A stretch of DNA of 64,000 bases from Clostridia bacterium (GTDB lineage Bacteria > Bacillota > Clostridia > Oscillospirales > Acutalibacteraceae). The stretch spans positions 30,489-94,488 of the forward strand of contig JAFUHX010000088.1 in the NCBI GenBank assembly GCA_017474045.1, read 5' to 3'. Numbering within the stretch: position 1 is the stretch's first letter; each line of letters begins with the position of its first letter. Shown here piece after piece: positions 1 through 8,898 of the stretch. The position numbers were made by a program, and so were the translations under genes. The notes below the pieces were generated by a model. The model was not told where the DNA came from. It saw only the letters and a program-made list of their open reading frames with translations, and did not search any database.

Positions 1-591
1 AGGAACAAGACCAATAAGCTGAACCTGAGTCATATCAATAACGCTGTCGATATTCAACATCAGATTTTTCTTTATGTTCTTTTTATCGGCGCGATTAATT
101 ATCAGGCGGATATCCTTAACATTATATTTACTCATTTCGTCAGCAGTTGTGCAAACACTTCTGACACAGACGCTATCCGGAGTTGAGACAACAAGACCTC
201 TGTCGGCAACAAAGCTTGCAAGAATAAAACCAATTTCAATTCCTGCCGGTGAATCAAGAAGTATGTAGTCATAATCGTTTTCAACAAGCTTTATTAAAAG
301 AGCCATGTTTTTAAGGCTGACACCTTTATAGGTTTTAGGACAGGTCATAAGGCTCATTCCCATAGCACTATAAATTGCTTCCTGCGCCTTACATCTTCCC
401 AGCATGACATCGCCCCAATCATAAACGATCTTTTCAGCGGCGCCGGTCAGAATATCGAGACTTCTCAGAGTGTCGCAATCAATCAGAAGAACCTTCTTTC
501 CCAACTGAGTCAAAGCCATTCCTAAGCCTACGGTAACTGTGCTTTTTCCGACTCCGCCTTTGCCTGAGGCAATTACAATTTTTTTAGCCAA
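1..591 (-). CDS. minD: Septum site-determining ATPase MinD (partial, C-terminus off the window)
   Basis: This is the N-terminal 197 residues of MinD, the membrane-bound ATPase that places the division septum together with MinC and MinE. The deviant Walker A motif KGGVGKST lies at residues 10-17, and the frame is open to the left edge, where it reads MTQVQLIGLVP, typical of the MinD C-terminal half. The start is a TTG at 591: an in-frame TGA lies three codons upstream and a GGGAG ribosome site sits just before it. The gene follows mrdA with a 14-nt gap, so it is the last visible member of the mre/mrd/min unit. No minC lies between mrdA and minD. Roughly 65-70 residues are missing by comparison with the family. 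Confidence 0.93.
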   Translation of the reverse strand, partial: MAKKIVIASGKGGVGKSTVTVGLGMALTQLGKKVLLIDCDTLRSLDILTGAAEKIVYDWGDVMLGRCKAQEAIYSAMGMSLMTCPKTYKGVSLKNMALLIKLVENDYDYILLDSPAGIEIGFILASFVADRGLVVSTPDSVCVRSVCTTADEMSKYNVKDIRLIINRADKKNIKKNLMLNIDSVIDMTQVQLIGLVP

Positions 592-605
592 AGTTAATCA
601 CTCCC

Positions 606-2630
606 TTATTTAAGAAGACTGCCCTCTTTCTGAGTTGTTTCACCTTTTTCATGAGTTTCAAAATAATACTCCATTATTGCCGAAGCAACGGGTGCGGTCG
701 AGCCACCGCTTCCTGCGCCTTCAATAACAACAGCGATTGCAATTTCAGGGTTTTCATAGGGGGCATAGGTCATAATAAGACCGTTATAGGTTTCGGTTTT
801 TCTTCCATTTATTATTTTTTCAATAGTAGTTGTTCCGGTTTTGGCGGCAACATTAACCGGTACAGCTGAAAAATCAGCGTAGCTCTTTGTTCCAACAAGT
901 AACATTCCTTTTTGAACAAGCTTCCAGTTTGAACTTTTAAAATCAGCCTTAGAAAGAATCTGTGTTTCTGTTTCAAGCTTCGTTTCACTATAGTCATAAG
1001 ACATTACAGACTTGATGAAATGGGCATTATATCTGACACCGTTGTTAGCTATGGTTGAAACATAGGAGCAAAGCTGAATTGGCGTAAACTGATTATCACC
1101 ATGACCGATTCCTGCCTGAATTGTTAAACCGGGTGTCCAGATTTCGCCCTTTGATGTTCTCAAAGAAACAGAGTCAACCATACCTTCGTTTTCAGTCAGC
1201 TCAACACCCGTTTTTTGTCCAAGACCAAACATTGCAAAATAGTCGTTAAGCTTTTCTATTCCGAGAAGACGGGAAGTTTCATAAAAGAAGATGTTGCAGC
1301 TGTTGAAGATTGCATTAATAACGTCCTGATTTCCGTGAACATCCGTACAACCCGGCTGATAATCTTCATAATGAGTATAACGTCCCGTGCATTTAACAAG
1401 AGTTTCAGAATTGATTATTTTTTCTTCAAGTCCTGCCATTGCAACAGCCGGCTTGATTGTTGAACCCGGGGTATAGGTACTTCTTAAAGCTCTGTTCCAA
1501 AGTGGCTTTGCTTTATCGGCATTAAGCTCAGTTGCATTTTCATAATATGTTGAAAGATCATAGCTGGGATAGCTTGCGCTGGCAAGAATCGAGTTGTCGC
1601 TTGTTTTCATAACAACAACTGCGCCGGAAGTTACTGCTCTTTTAGACTGCTGAGCCTTTATCAGCTTTTCAAGAGCGTCCTGAGCAACTTTTTGAATATC
1701 TTTGTCAATAGTCAGAATTATTGCGTCGCCTGCTATCGGCTCTTCAATATAGGTTTCTGTCATTTTTCCCGCGGAGTCAACAGTTATGTTTTTTATTCCC
1801 GAGGTTCCTCTCAGGTATTCTTCCATTGTGTATTCAACGCCGCTTTTTCCTATAACATCATTTTTAGTGTAGCCGCTTTCTTTTTTCTGTTCATACTCCT
1901 CAGAGCTGATTGCTCCCACAATTCCGATTATATGAGGAGCAATTGTTCCGTCGCTGTATTCTCTTTCGGCTGTTACCTGAGAGACAACTCCTTTAAAAAT
2001 ATCGCTGTTTTCCATAACTGCGGCAACAACCTCATCTGAAACATCTGAGGCAAAAACATAGGGCGTTGACGAATTAAAGCCGTTTTTTCTCATGGAATAA
2101 TAAACAGAAGCGATGTCTCTTGCATCTTTGACGCTGTAATCTTCAAGCTCATAGCGAGAAACCAAGGCGTAGAAGCAATCATCAACATCGGCGTAATAAT
2201 TAAGATGAAGAAACGCAGAAGATTTCAGATAGGAAACCTCGTTTTCCTTTTTTGAATCAAAAATCAGCTTGCCTTTTTTATATTTAATCGGCAAAGCATC
2301 ATTCCACTCAATTTTATATTTATCAAAAAGCTTAATAAGCGCATGAATAACCTGATTTCTTCCTTGAGGGTCACTACCCGAGGGAAAGGTTAAATAGTTG
2401 AAAACAATGGTGTTGACCTGCTTATTATAAGCCAGAGGGTAACCGTTACAATCAAAAATTTCGCCTCTCAGGGCATTAACAGGAACATTAACGCTCACAG
2501 CTGCGGCATTTTTCTGTTCGTTGCTTTCAAAAATCTGAATGTTAAAAAGATTAGAAAGAAAAACTATAAAAATGGCGGCAATAACACCAATAACTATTGC
2601 GTTTCTTTTTTTTGAAATTGTTTTTCTCAA
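606..2630 (-). CDS. mrdA: Penicillin-binding protein 2 (peptidoglycan D,D-transpeptidase)
   Basis: This is a class B penicillin-binding protein that cross-links peptidoglycan during elongation with the MreBCD complex. It has one N-terminal membrane anchor (about residues 13-33), a dimerisation region, and a C-terminal transpeptidase domain with the motifs STIK (near 393, catalytic Ser), SCN (near 447) and KTG (near 600). A GTG at 2639 opens the frame, but AAAGGGTGG at 2636-2644 overlaps it. The TTG at 2630 has ideal spacing to that site, so I place the start there (674 residues). It lies between mreD and minD on the same strand, an arrangement common in Clostridia. The transpeptidase assignment is firm; PBP2 rather than another class B type rests on the mre context. 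Confidence 0.93.
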   Translation of the reverse strand: MRKTISKKRNAIVIGVIAAIFIVFLSNLFNIQIFESNEQKNAAAVSVNVPVNALRGEIFDCNGYPLAYNKQVNTIVFNYLTFPSGSDPQGRNQVIHALIKLFDKYKIEWNDALPIKYKKGKLIFDSKKENEVSYLKSSAFLHLNYYADVDDCFYALVSRYELEDYSVKDARDIASVYYSMRKNGFNSSTPYVFASDVSDEVVAAVMENSDIFKGVVSQVTAEREYSDGTIAPHIIGIVGAISSEEYEQKKESGYTKNDVIGKSGVEYTMEEYLRGTSGIKNITVDSAGKMTETYIEEPIAGDAIILTIDKDIQKVAQDALEKLIKAQQSKRAVTSGAVVVMKTSDNSILASASYPSYDLSTYYENATELNADKAKPLWNRALRSTYTPGSTIKPAVAMAGLEEKIINSETLVKCTGRYTHYEDYQPGCTDVHGNQDVINAIFNSCNIFFYETSRLLGIEKLNDYFAMFGLGQKTGVELTENEGMVDSVSLRTSKGEIWTPGLTIQAGIGHGDNQFTPIQLCSYVSTIANNGVRYNAHFIKSVMSYDYSETKLETETQILSKADFKSSNWKLVQKGMLLVGTKSYADFSAVPVNVAAKTGTTTIEKIINGRKTETYNGLIMTYAPYENPEIAIAVVIEGAGSGGSTAPVASAIMEYYFETHEKGETTQKEGSLLK

Positions 2631-2655
2631 AGCCGCCACCCTTTCTTATTTTTTA

Positions 2656-3192
2656 TTAATATGTAATACGCTTTTTCTCCGGAGCTGTTAATTCACAAAT
2701 AAGCTTTACAAGGCCGTAATAAACAAAAGAAAAAACGCAGGTATAAATCACAGAGGAAAAATAATATCTGAAATAAACATAGAAAGCTGAGTCGTAGCCT
2801 TTAATTAAAAAGAACAAGACCCAATATAATGTGTTACAAATAAAAATTGAAATCAAACTGAGAATAAATGAAGAAAAAATATTGTTTCGCATTATAAAAA
2901 CTATAAAAACAGAACTGAAAAAGCATACACAACCAAGTATAACAGTAAAATATCCATCAGTTGAAATGCTCATTGAGTCCCACATTATTCCTGCAAAAGT
3001 TCCGAAAGCTAAGGCGGCAATGTTTTTTTCAAACATTCCGATTGCAACAACAAGCGGAACAAGCAAAAAGGCATGAACCCCATTTATTGAAGGAACTGCA
3101 CCTTTGGTGTTCTGGAAAACGGCGGTGACAATTATTAAAACAACAAAAGCTGCGCGCCGCAAATAGATTTTTTTATTATCGGCAAATTTCAC
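2656..3192 (-). CDS. mreD: Rod shape-determining membrane protein MreD
   Basis: This is a 178-residue, strongly hydrophobic protein with about five predicted membrane helices and a basic N-terminus. MreD proteins diverge quickly, so the call rests on length, hydropathy and position between mreC and mrdA. It is thought to link MreC and the cell-wall enzymes to the MreB filament. The GTG start at 3192 is preceded by AAAGGAGG with 8-nt spacing. It starts 27 nt after mreC, and mrdA follows within 26 nt, so the genes are almost surely cotranscribed. Confidence 0.88.
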   Translation of the reverse strand: MKFADNKKIYLRRAAFVVLIIVTAVFQNTKGAVPSINGVHAFLLVPLVVAIGMFEKNIAALAFGTFAGIMWDSMSISTDGYFTVILGCVCFFSSVFIVFIMRNNIFSSFILSLISIFICNTLYWVLFFLIKGYDSAFYVYFRYYFSSVIYTCVFSFVYYGLVKLICELTAPEKKRITY

Positions 3193-3219
3193 CGCAACGT
3201 CCTCCTTTTTAAAATTATT

Positions 3220-4077
3220 TTAATCTGCCAATTCTTCAACGCCCTGACCTTTAAAAGACGTTATTACAAAAACATCTTCTATTTTATCAACTTCAGCGCC
3301 GGGCTCAATAACAGCATAGCTTGAAATGTCGTATTCACTCTGAAGAACCTGAGAAACAGTTCCGATAATCAGACCTTTCGGATAAATTCCGCCAATTCCC
3401 GATGTGAGAACAATTCCACCGGGAGAAACAGAGGTTGTTCGCTGAAGCCCGGAAAGAACACATCTTCCGCTTTCAGAATATTCAACAGTTGTTGTTACAT
3501 AGGCTGTTTCTCTTGTTTTGCTTTCAATGGCGCTTATGTTAACATCGGGATTGAGAACAGAAGCGACAACACTATATGACTTATTAACCTTTCTGACAAC
3601 GCCCACAAGATAGTTGCCGTAAATTACGGGGTCGTTTACACTCACACCGTCAGAAGAGCCTTTATCAATTATTAACGAGGAAAAAATATTTGCCGAATCA
3701 GTTCCGATTATATTGGCATTTTCCAAAACAAAATCCTGATTCTTTTCTTTTATTTCAAGCATTCTTTCATAGGAAGTAATTTTTCTTTTCATTTCGTTAT
3801 AATCGGCAAGCTGCTTTTCATAGTCGGCTATCTGTTCTTTTAGCTTATCATTTTCAATTTTCAAGGATCCTGCTGAAGCAAAAGAAGAATCAAACCAGCT
3901 GAATTTTTCTGCGATTTTTCCGGCAAGCTGTTGAAGCGGTGCAAACACTGTTCCCACAACGCTTGACGCCGGCGAAACAGAATTATCGGTTGCAACGGCA
4001 ATAACCGTTCCCATAAGAACGGCGCACAAAACAAACACCAATATTTTAAACTGAACACTACTGAAAAATCTTCGCAT
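3220..4077 (-). CDS. mreC: Rod shape-determining protein MreC
   Basis: This 285-residue protein has a short cytoplasmic N-terminus, one membrane helix (about residues 10-28), a coiled coil (about 68-110, rich in Glu, Lys and Leu) and an extracytoplasmic beta-barrel domain. The stretch around LIIDKGSSDGVSVNDPVI is typical of MreC. It scaffolds the elongation machinery outside the membrane. It follows mreB by about 34 nt and precedes mreD by 27 nt. Length and domain order are normal for the family. Confidence 0.94.
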   Translation of the reverse strand: MRRFFSSVQFKILVFVLCAVLMGTVIAVATDNSVSPASSVVGTVFAPLQQLAGKIAEKFSWFDSSFASAGSLKIENDKLKEQIADYEKQLADYNEMKRKITSYERMLEIKEKNQDFVLENANIIGTDSANIFSSLIIDKGSSDGVSVNDPVIYGNYLVGVVRKVNKSYSVVASVLNPDVNISAIESKTRETAYVTTTVEYSESGRCVLSGLQRTTSVSPGGIVLTSGIGGIYPKGLIIGTVSQVLQSEYDISSYAVIEPGAEVDKIEDVFVITSFKGQGVEELAD

Positions 4078-4111
4078 TGATTTTCACCCGAGAAAATTCG
4101 GTTCCTTTCGA

Positions 4112-5122
4112 TTAAAATCTTTTTCCAACCCTGCCTAAAACATCTGACTCTAAATAAATTCCTGTTCCGTCAACAACACAATCGAGGGGATTATCAGCAA
4201 CATTAACGGGCATTCCCGTTTCCTTGGCAATGAGACGGTCTATTCCGCGAAGAAGAGCGCCGCCGCCTGTGAGCATTATTCCTTGGTCAATGATATCTGA
4301 GGAAAGCTCAGGAGGTGTTTTTTCCAAAGTTGCCTTCACAGCGTCAAGAATCTGATTGACGCAGTCAGAAAGAGCCTCTCTGATTTCTTCGGCTGTTACT
4401 GTAATATTTTTTGGAAGACCGTCAACCAGATTTCTTCCTTTAACCTCCATTTTACCCTCGCCTTCATAAGACATTGCCGAGCCGATTTTTATTTTAATAT
4501 CTTCGGCTGTTCTGTCGCCGATAAGAAGGTTATATTTCTTTTTAATATACTGAACAATGGTGCTGTCAAAGGTGTCACCTGCCACTCTGACAGAGCGCGA
4601 AGTGACAATATCTCCAAGAGAAATTACGGCAACCTCACTTGTTCCGCCTCCGATATCAACAACCATGCTTCCCATGGCTTCGCTTACGGGAAGACCGGCA
4701 CCAATTGCGGCTGCCATAGGCTCTTCAATCAGGCTGACATATTTTGCCCCGGCTTCAATAGCAACATCATGAACATTTCTTCTTTCAACTTCAGTAACGC
4801 CTGAAGGAATACAAATAACAACTCTTGCCTTGGCAAAAAAGTTTCCGTTCATTGCTTTTTGAATAAATCGCTTGAGCATTTCAGCGGTAATATCAAAATC
4901 AGCAATTACTCCGTCCTTCAACGGTCGCATGGCAGTAATTGAACCGGGAGTTCTTCCAATCATTTCTTTCGCTTCAGTTCCCACCGCAACAACCTTTGCC
5001 GGTCTTACGGCAACATTGATTGCAACAACAGAAGGTTCTCGGATAACAATTCCCTTTCCCTTGACAAAAACAAGTGTGTTAGCAGTTCCTAAGTCTATTC
5101 CAATATCCTGTGAAAACAACAT
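4112..5122 (-). CDS. mreB: Rod shape-determining actin homologue MreB
   Basis: This 336-residue actin-like ATPase has the phosphate-1 motif [10 protein letters not shown] near the start, the phosphate-2 motif [13 protein letters not shown] in the middle, and the adenosine motif [10 protein letters not shown] near the C-terminus. It forms membrane-associated filaments that direct side-wall synthesis. The open frame runs further upstream, but AAAGGAGC followed by 7 nt and an ATG at 5122 fixes the start at [10 protein letters not shown]. It is the first gene of the mreBCD-mrdA-minD unit and has its own promoter at 5197-5225. Confidence 0.97.
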   Translation of the reverse strand: MLFSQDIGIDLGTANTLVFVKGKGIVIREPSVVAINVAVRPAKVVAVGTEAKEMIGRTPGSITAMRPLKDGVIADFDITAEMLKRFIQKAMNGNFFAKARVVICIPSGVTEVERRNVHDVAIEAGAKYVSLIEEPMAAAIGAGLPVSEAMGSMVVDIGGGTSEVAVISLGDIVTSRSVRVAGDTFDSTIVQYIKKKYNLLIGDRTAEDIKIKIGSAMSYEGEGKMEVKGRNLVDGLPKNITVTAEEIREALSDCVNQILDAVKATLEKTPPELSSDIIDQGIMLTGGGALLRGIDRLIAKETGMPVNVADNPLDCVVDGTGIYLESDVLGRVGKRF

Positions 5123-5196
5123 TTCAGTTGCTCCTTTCCGGAAAATCTTTAATTTTATGTATCTGAGCATAAAAACTCATTATAGTTTGATATTTT

Positions 5197-5225
5197 ATTA
5201 TATCCCAAAAACAGTCAAGACTCAA
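5197..5225 (-). promoter_or_regulatory. Sigma-A promoter of the mreB unit
   Basis: On the minus strand TTGAGT (5220-5225) and TATAAT (5197-5202) are separated by 17 nt. Transcription would begin near 5190, leaving a leader of about 68 nt before mreB. The maf terminator lies just upstream, so the mre genes appear separately transcribed. Confidence 0.75.
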
Positions 5226-5323
5226 TACAATTTGGAAAAATTCATATTTAATTTTATTAATTTCGATTTTTATTTTTGACAAATAAAAAACCGACCATAC
5301 AAATTTAAGCTTATAAAACATAT

Positions 5324-5360
5324 AAAAAAAACAACCCACGGTGATTTTTAAAGCACCGTG
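5324..5360 (-). terminator. Terminator after maf
   Basis: Arms CACGGTG and CACCGTG with a 10-nt loop (5337-5360) are followed on the minus strand by GGTTG and a run of eight T (5324-5331). It ends the NUDIX-maf transcript before the mreB promoter. Confidence 0.85.
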
Positions 5361-5373
5361 AGCAGACTAAATC

Positions 5374-5955
5374 TTAAAGTTTTATCTTTCCGTTTATTTC
5401 AAAACTTCCAAGAGCTCTCGCTGTTTCTGCAAGAGGCAAGCCGACAACAGAAAAATAATCTCCGTTGATTTTTCTGACAAGAACGCTTCCCAGGCCCTGA
5501 ATTCCGTAAGCACCGGCTTTATCCATAGGCTCCGCCGTTTCAATATAGGAGTATATTGTTTCAGGGCTGAGCTCATAAAACTCAACTTCAACGCAAGAAG
5601 AAAAACTTTCTGTTCGTTTTCCGTCTGTTAAACAAACGCCTGTGTAAACACAGTGAGTTCTTCCCGAAAGAGACTGAAGAATTTTAAAGGCATCTGACTC
5701 ATCTTTCGGCTTTCCTAAAATTATATTATCAAGAACAACCACGGTATCACAGCCCAGAACAACAGCGTCAGGATTCTCTTTTGAAACCGCCTGAGCTTTT
5801 CTTCCGGCAAGCTCCATAACAACATCTGAAGGCGACATTTCTTCTTCAATTTTTTCGTCAACATCAGAAACAATTATTTCAAATTCATAGCCTGCAGAAG
5901 AAAGAAGTTCCTTTCTTCTCGGCGAAGCAGAGGCAACAATAAAACGCTTTTTCAT
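5374..5955 (-). CDS. maf: Maf family nucleoside triphosphate pyrophosphatase
   Basis: This is a 193-residue Maf/YhdE-type pyrophosphatase, a house-cleaning enzyme that removes non-canonical nucleoside triphosphates, with dTTP and UTP as usual substrates of this branch. Family signatures seen are SASPRRKELL at residues 9-18, the acidic motif GCDTVVVLD (about 68-76), and LGKPKD. Maf is often beside mreB in Firmicutes. It starts 3 nt after the NUDIX gene, using the GGGGG in that gene's last codons as ribosome site, so the two are translationally coupled. Length is normal. Confidence 0.93.
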   Translation of the reverse strand: MKKRFIVASASPRRKELLSSAGYEFEIIVSDVDEKIEEEMSPSDVVMELAGRKAQAVSKENPDAVVLGCDTVVVLDNIILGKPKDESDAFKILQSLSGRTHCVYTGVCLTDGKRTESFSSCVEVEFYELSPETIYSYIETAEPMDKAGAYGIQGLGSVLVRKINGDYFSVVGLPLAETARALGSFEINGKIKL

Positions 5956-5958
5956 TTC

Positions 5959-6495
5959 TTAAACCCCCATGTGTTTTGCTGTTTTTAAAATCAAGGCAAC
6001 TGTTTTGCTATCTTTGATTTCGCCGTTCATAACCATTTCAACTGCTTTTGAAAGTTCAATTTCTTCAACTGAAATAAATTCACCCTCATCAAGATTTTGG
6101 CTTGTTTCTTTAAGACCTGTGGCAAGATAAAGATAGATTATTTCACTGCAATAAGCAACTGTGGGATATATTTCACCCATTGAAACAACCTTTTCAGCTA
6201 TTACTCCACATTCCTCTTCAAGCTCTCTCATACCTGCTTCAAGAGGATTTTCGCCTTTTTCAAGCTTTCCTGCCGGAAGCTCGAGCAGAACCTTTTTATA
6301 GGGATAGCGAAACTGCCTGACAAATTTCAGCTTCATCTCTTCTGTCAGCGCGGCAACGCATACTCCGCCGCTATGTTCAACAACCTCGCGAAAGCTTTTT
6401 GTTCCGTCTGAAAGCTCAACATCGTCAACATGAACCGTGATTATTTTGCCTTTAAAAATTTCTTTTTCGCTTAATGTTTTTTCTGTAAAATTCAT
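5959..6495 (-). CDS. NUDIX hydrolase, ADP-ribose pyrophosphatase type
   Basis: This 178-residue protein carries a full NUDIX box (G-x5-E-x7-REUxEExGU), with GENPLEAG leading into MRELEEECGV at about residues 87-104. The upstream sequence, including the MNFTEKTLSEKEIF start and the EVVEHSGGVCV strand, matches ADP-ribose pyrophosphatases of the NudF group, which cleave ADP-ribose to AMP and ribose 5-phosphate. Substrate is inferred from resemblance only. The ATG at 6495 has a GGAG ribosome site. It is divergent from the M14 peptidase, with 54 nt between the two start codons. Confidence 0.88.
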   Translation of the reverse strand: MNFTEKTLSEKEIFKGKIITVHVDDVELSDGTKSFREVVEHSGGVCVAALTEEMKLKFVRQFRYPYKKVLLELPAGKLEKGENPLEAGMRELEEECGVIAEKVVSMGEIYPTVAYCSEIIYLYLATGLKETSQNLDEGEFISVEEIELSKAVEMVMNGEIKDSKTVALILKTAKHMGV

Positions 6496-6549
6496 AATAG
6501 CTCCTTTGGAATATATTTTTAGTTTTGTTAATATATTTAACTAAAAGGG

Positions 6550-7461
6550 ATGGTGATTATTATTTCAATTGTTAATTCAGAAATATTTGACTATGAAAAA
6601 AACAAAGAATATCTTGAAAAGCTCTGCAGAAAATTTCCGTTTATAAAAGCTGAAGCAATATCGAGGACAAGCCTTTCAAGAGGAATTTTTTCTCTGTCTT
6701 TGGGTAACAGACAAAACAGCGTTTTATATATCGGCGGCGTTCACGGCTGTGAATGGATAACAAGCCTTGCGCTTTATCGCTTTGTTGAAACGCTTGGGGA
6801 ATGTTTAATGTTTAACCGACTGATTAAAGGAATAAACATTAAAAAAGCCTTTGGACAGCTGGGTGTTACAATTATCCCCTGTCTTAATCCTGACGGAGTT
6901 GAAATTGCCGTTCATGGAAGTAATTCGGCAAAAAGCATGAGAAAATTTGTGGAAAGCCTTGGCTGTGAAGAATATTCTCAATGGAATTCCAACGCTATGG
7001 GTGTTGACATTAACCATAATTTTGACGCCGGCTGGCATCTTCTTAGAAGAATGGAAGAGGAAAAAGGAATAACCGGACCTTCTTCACGGCAATTTGCAGG
7101 CAGTTACCCTGAAAGTGAGGCAGAGACAAAAGCCATAACTAAGCTTTGCCGAACCTTCAAATTCCGCCAGGCTATTGCGCTTCATTCCCAGGGTGAAGAG
7201 CTTTATTGGCAATACGGAGAAAACACGCCGCCGCAATCAAACATGATGGCTAAAATTCTCGCCGACTCATGTTCTTATAAGCTTGTTAACAACGACGGCC
7301 TTGCCTCTCACGGTGGCTTTAAGGATTGGTTCATTGAAGAATTTTCAAAGCCTGCTTTTACTTTGGAAATAGGAAAAGGCAAAAATCCCCTACCCGTCAG
7401 TGAGCTTGACTCAATATATGAAAAAATTGAAGAAGCTCTGGTAATTTTTGCCTTAATGTAG
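6550..7461 (+). CDS. M14 family zinc carboxypeptidase-like protein
   Basis: This 303-residue protein has the M14 metal site: HGCE (His65, Glu68), a third ligand His212 in ALHSQGEELYW, and the catalytic Glu273 in FTLEIGKG. No signal peptide or membrane segment is seen, so it is probably cytoplasmic. Relatives include gamma-D-glutamyl-diaminoacid peptidases acting on muropeptides, a role I infer only. In most M14 enzymes the substrate carboxylate is held by the Asn-Arg of GVDLNRNF; here the stretch reads GVDINHNFDAGW, so the Arg is His. The first ATG follows AAAAGGG with no spacing, so the exact start is uncertain. It is a lone plus-strand gene whose stop abuts that of proC. Confidence 0.82.
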   Translation: MVIIISIVNSEIFDYEKNKEYLEKLCRKFPFIKAEAISRTSLSRGIFSLSLGNRQNSVLYIGGVHGCEWITSLALYRFVETLGECLMFNRLIKGINIKKAFGQLGVTIIPCLNPDGVEIAVHGSNSAKSMRKFVESLGCEEYSQWNSNAMGVDINHNFDAGWHLLRRMEEEKGITGPSSRQFAGSYPESEAETKAITKLCRTFKFRQAIALHSQGEELYWQYGENTPPQSNMMAKILADSCSYKLVNNDGLASHGGFKDWFIEEFSKPAFTLEIGKGKNPLPVSELDSIYEKIEEALVIFALM

Positions 7462-8259
7462 TTAAATTTTTTTGTCTTTTTCAAAAGATGCCTTGACCGC
7501 TTTGGCGGTGGCAGCTTCAAAGCCCTCTTGCTGAAGAGTCAAAACTCCTTCTATTGTTGTTCCGCCGGGTGAACAGACCTTGTCTATTAACTGCCAGGGG
7601 TGCTCGCTGCTTTCAAGAATCATTTTTGCGCTGCCCAGAACTGTCTGAGCCGCAACTTTTAAAGCAACATCTTTTGTAAGACCATTTTCAACGCCTGCTC
7701 TGGCAAGAGAATCAATAAACATATAGGAAAATGCAGGGCCGCAACCACCGATTGCGCTATAAATTGAAAAAAGACTTTCATCAATACATACGACCTTGCC
7801 AAAACTGCAACAAAGTCCGGAAACAAAAGCCTTATCGGAGTCGGTTGCATTTTCATTTGAACAACAGGCGCAGATTGCCTCAAGAGCAACAGCGTTAATG
7901 TTAGGCATTATTCTTATTATTCTCGCATCATCATAAGAAAGGCAAGACTTAATAAAATCGAGCGTTTTCCCTGCTGCAATGGAAATTATCAGCGGGGATT
8001 TTTCTTTTAGAACATCTTTTATTTCATCAATTACTGAAGGCAAAACATTGGGCTTTATTGCAAAAACAATTCTTTCGCATTTTTCGGCAATTTCAAAACC
8101 GCCAGAGCACACAACAACGCCAAACTCATTTGAAAGAGCCTTGGTTTTTTCGCTGTCTTTATCAAAAACAGCAATTTCGTTTCCTTTCAGAAAGCCTGAA
8201 GAAACAACTCCTTTAATTATTGCCGACGCCATATTGCCGGCTCCGATAAATCCAAGCAT
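7462..8259 (-). CDS. proC: Pyrroline-5-carboxylate reductase
   Basis: This enzyme reduces 1-pyrroline-5-carboxylate to proline with NAD(P)H. It shows the Rossmann motif LGFIGAGNMASAI at the N-terminus and the C-terminal family signature running from GCGPAFSYMF to CSPGGTTIEGV. The frame opens with a TTG at 8283, but a start at the ATG 8259 gives 265 residues, the usual length. Neither start has a well-spaced ribosome site. It lies downstream of mscL on the same strand. Its stop codon directly abuts that of the convergent M14 gene. Confidence 0.95.
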   Translation of the reverse strand: MLGFIGAGNMASAIIKGVVSSGFLKGNEIAVFDKDSEKTKALSNEFGVVVCSGGFEIAEKCERIVFAIKPNVLPSVIDEIKDVLKEKSPLIISIAAGKTLDFIKSCLSYDDARIIRIMPNINAVALEAICACCSNENATDSDKAFVSGLCCSFGKVVCIDESLFSIYSAIGGCGPAFSYMFIDSLARAGVENGLTKDVALKVAAQTVLGSAKMILESSEHPWQLIDKVCSPGGTTIEGVLTLQQEGFEAATAKAVKASFEKDKKI

Positions 8260-8322
8260 AGAACAGTCGCGGTGTATTTTCAACTATTTCACCGCATCCT
8301 TTCTGAAGGTTAAAAATCAAGC

Positions 8323-8814
8323 TTAAGCTTCGGGAATATCTGATGTGCAATGAGGACATTTAACAGCCTCAATGCTGATTTCGCTTTTGCAGAACGGACA
8401 AACCTTTGTTGTGGGTTCAGCCGGAGCTTCTTCAGCCTTTTTATTTCCGATGGAAGTAATTTTGTTTATTGCCTTAACTAAAAGAAAAATTACAAAAGAC
8501 ATAATCAGGAAATTAATAACAGCCATAATAAAGGAACCATAGTTAAAGGTTGCAAAGCCTGCTTCTTTGGCAGCTTCTGCAGTTTTAAAGGTTTCCTCCG
8601 TAAAACCAAGAACAATAAATTTATCGCTGAAATTAATACCTTTGGTGAACACGCTGAGAAGAGGTGAAATAAGGTCGTTAACTATTGAGTTAACAATTGA
8701 TTGGAATGCACCGCCGATGATAACACCGACAGCAAGATTAAGGGCGTTACCCTTGGAAATGAATGCTTTGAATTCGTTTAAAAATCCTTTACTTTTGTCT
8801 TTGATCTTTTTCAT
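8323..8814 (-). CDS. mscL: Large-conductance mechanosensitive channel with C-terminal zinc ribbon
   Basis: MscL opens under membrane tension to release solutes during osmotic downshock. The first helix matches the family well (FKAFISKGNALNLAVGVIIG, residues 15-34), and a second helix lies at about 93-117. Unusually, the short cytoplasmic tail is extended by a four-cysteine zinc ribbon, CPFC (139-142) and CPHC (153-156). The total is 163 residues against about 130-150 in plain homologues. A clear AGGAGG site precedes the ATG at 8814. The next gene downstream is proC. Confidence 0.95.
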   Translation of the reverse strand: MKKIKDKSKGFLNEFKAFISKGNALNLAVGVIIGGAFQSIVNSIVNDLISPLLSVFTKGINFSDKFIVLGFTEETFKTAEAAKEAGFATFNYGSFIMAVINFLIMSFVIFLLVKAINKITSIGNKKAEEAPAEPTTKVCPFCKSEISIEAVKCPHCTSDIPEA

Positions 8815-8898
8815 TTTAAATTCCTCCTGTTTTTATTACCTTTTTAGTTTATCACAAACAAATCAAAATTTAAAGACCTGAATGATTTTTTTCTGATT

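Noticed and set aside
5124-5339. Open frame between maf and mreB (both strands)
   Set aside because: The space is filled by the maf terminator and mreB promoter, and neither frame has a ribosome site or a protein-like composition.
8284-8322. AAGCTTAAGCTT palindrome at the mscL stop as terminator
   Set aside because: The stem is only 4-6 A/T-rich pairs and overlaps the coding end. A GATTTTTAA follows, but stability is too low to call it.
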